6,313 nucleotides of DNA from Candidatus Dormiibacterota bacterium. Its GTDB lineage: Bacteria > Chloroflexota > Dormibacteria > UBA8260. The stretch lies in the NCBI GenBank assembly GCA_955652545.1, contig CATPCA010000068.1, positions 1-6,313 of the forward strand. Direction: 5' to 3'. The position numbers and the translations under genes were made by a program. Shown piece by piece: positions 5,804-6,313 of this stretch; position 1 is the stretch's first letter, and each line of letters begins with the position of its first letter. A model generated the notes under the pieces. The model was not told the DNA's origin, made no database searches, and worked only from the letters and a program-made list of their open reading frames with translations.

Positions 5804-6313
5804 ATGACCATCGAGCGCCTGTCGATCATCGAATCGACGCTCCGCGAGGGCGAGCAGTTCGCCGCCGCGCACTTCACGCCGTTGCAGAGACGGCAGATCG
5901 CCCACGCCGTCGACGAGTTCGGCGTCGAGTACATCGAGGTCACGACGCCCGTGGCGTCAGCCCTCGCGCAGCAGTCGTGTCGCGAGATTGCCGCGTTGCC
6001 GCTGCGCGCCACCGTCCTCACCCACACCCGCTGCGTCCCAGCCGACGTGCGGCTCGCCGTCGACTGCGGCGTGGGCGGCGTCGATCTCCTCTTCGGAACG
6101 TCGGAGTGGCTGCGCTCCCACTCGCATGGCCTGCGCATCGGCGAGATCCTGGACGCCGCCGCCGGGTGCATCGAGCTGGTCCGTAGCGCCGGGCTGCAGG
6201 TGCGGTTCAGCTGCGAGGACTCGTTCCGTTCGGACCCAGCCGACGTGCTCCGTATCCACGCCGCCGTCGCCGAGCTCGGCGTCGACCGCGTCGGCGTCGC
6301 CGACACGGTGGGC
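5804..6313 (+). CDS. hcs: Homocitrate synthase-type DRE-TIM enzyme, 3' end beyond the window
   Basis: The first 170 codons of an acetyl-CoA-dependent condensing enzyme of the homocitrate / 2-isopropylmalate synthase family (TIM barrel, cytoplasm). Homocitrate synthase joins acetyl-CoA and 2-oxoglutarate, the first step of alpha-aminoadipate lysine synthesis. The sequence resembles the Thermus-type enzyme throughout: STLREGEQF (residues 11-19, R14 and metal ligand E15), VDEFGVEYIEVTTPVAS, H74 (VLTH), VDLLFGTSEWLR, VRFSCEDSFRS with R134 and S136, and RVGVADTVG with T168. H74, R134, S136 and T168 match the set that, as I recall, holds 2-oxoglutarate in characterised homocitrate synthases, which argues against 2-isopropylmalate synthase. 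The HxH metal motif and C-terminal part are outside the window. A weak GGAT lies seven bases before the ATG. It has its own promoter and attenuator-like leader. LeuA or NifV-type roles are the main alternatives. Confidence 0.85.
   Translation, partial: MTIERLSIIESTLREGEQFAAAHFTPLQRRQIAHAVDEFGVEYIEVTTPVASALAQQSCREIAALPLRATVLTHTRCVPADVRLAVDCGVGGVDLLFGTSEWLRSHSHGLRIGEILDAAAGCIELVRSAGLQVRFSCEDSFRSDPADVLRIHAAVAELGVDRVGVADTVG

Overview
This is a high-GC bacterial window (clearly above 60% G+C by eye, with strong G/C preference at third codon positions). It has four protein genes with intact reading frames, plus one whose 3' end lies outside. The style suggests an actinobacterium or another high-GC Terrabacteria lineage such as Chloroflexota or Dormibacterota: GTG starts, several genes with a -10-like hexamer only 6-7 nt before the start codon (leaderless type), and a Thr/Pro/Ser-linked, membrane-anchored exported protein. 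The lineage is inferred from style and was not tested by any search. There is no tRNA, rRNA, CRISPR array, insertion sequence or phage gene.

Layout. On the minus strand, positions 2562 to 1 encode pyruvate, phosphate dikinase (PpdK), lacking its C-terminal tail because the window ends. A 150-bp divergent intergenic region separates it from a plus-strand series. That series is a papain-family (C1) cysteine peptidase with a complete catalytic set but no signal peptide (2713-3534), a 3-isopropylmalate dehydrogenase LeuB (3602-4678), an exported cupredoxin-like protein with a C-terminal membrane anchor (4755-5516), a 287-bp regulatory region, and the first 170 codons of a homocitrate synthase-type DRE-TIM enzyme (5804 to the window end).

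How the genes relate. PpdK interconverts pyruvate and phosphoenolpyruvate. LeuB belongs to leucine synthesis. The homocitrate synthase-like gene would start alpha-aminoadipate lysine synthesis if its 2-oxoglutarate specificity is as predicted. The last two are mechanistically parallel branches of 2-oxoacid chain elongation. The genes do not look like one operon: gaps are 67 to 287 bp and most genes have their own promoter-like element.

The most interesting region is the leader of the homocitrate synthase gene. A good sigma-70-type promoter (TTGACG, 18-bp spacer, TACCCT) is followed by about 100 nt in which three helices abut exactly and two of them interlock as a possible pseudoknot. An intrinsic terminator follows three nucleotides later, still about 40 bp short of the start codon. 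This looks like a transcription-attenuation device or riboswitch-like element of a class I do not recognise. The second item of note is the cupredoxin-like protein, which appears to have lost its copper ligands and has six cysteines instead.
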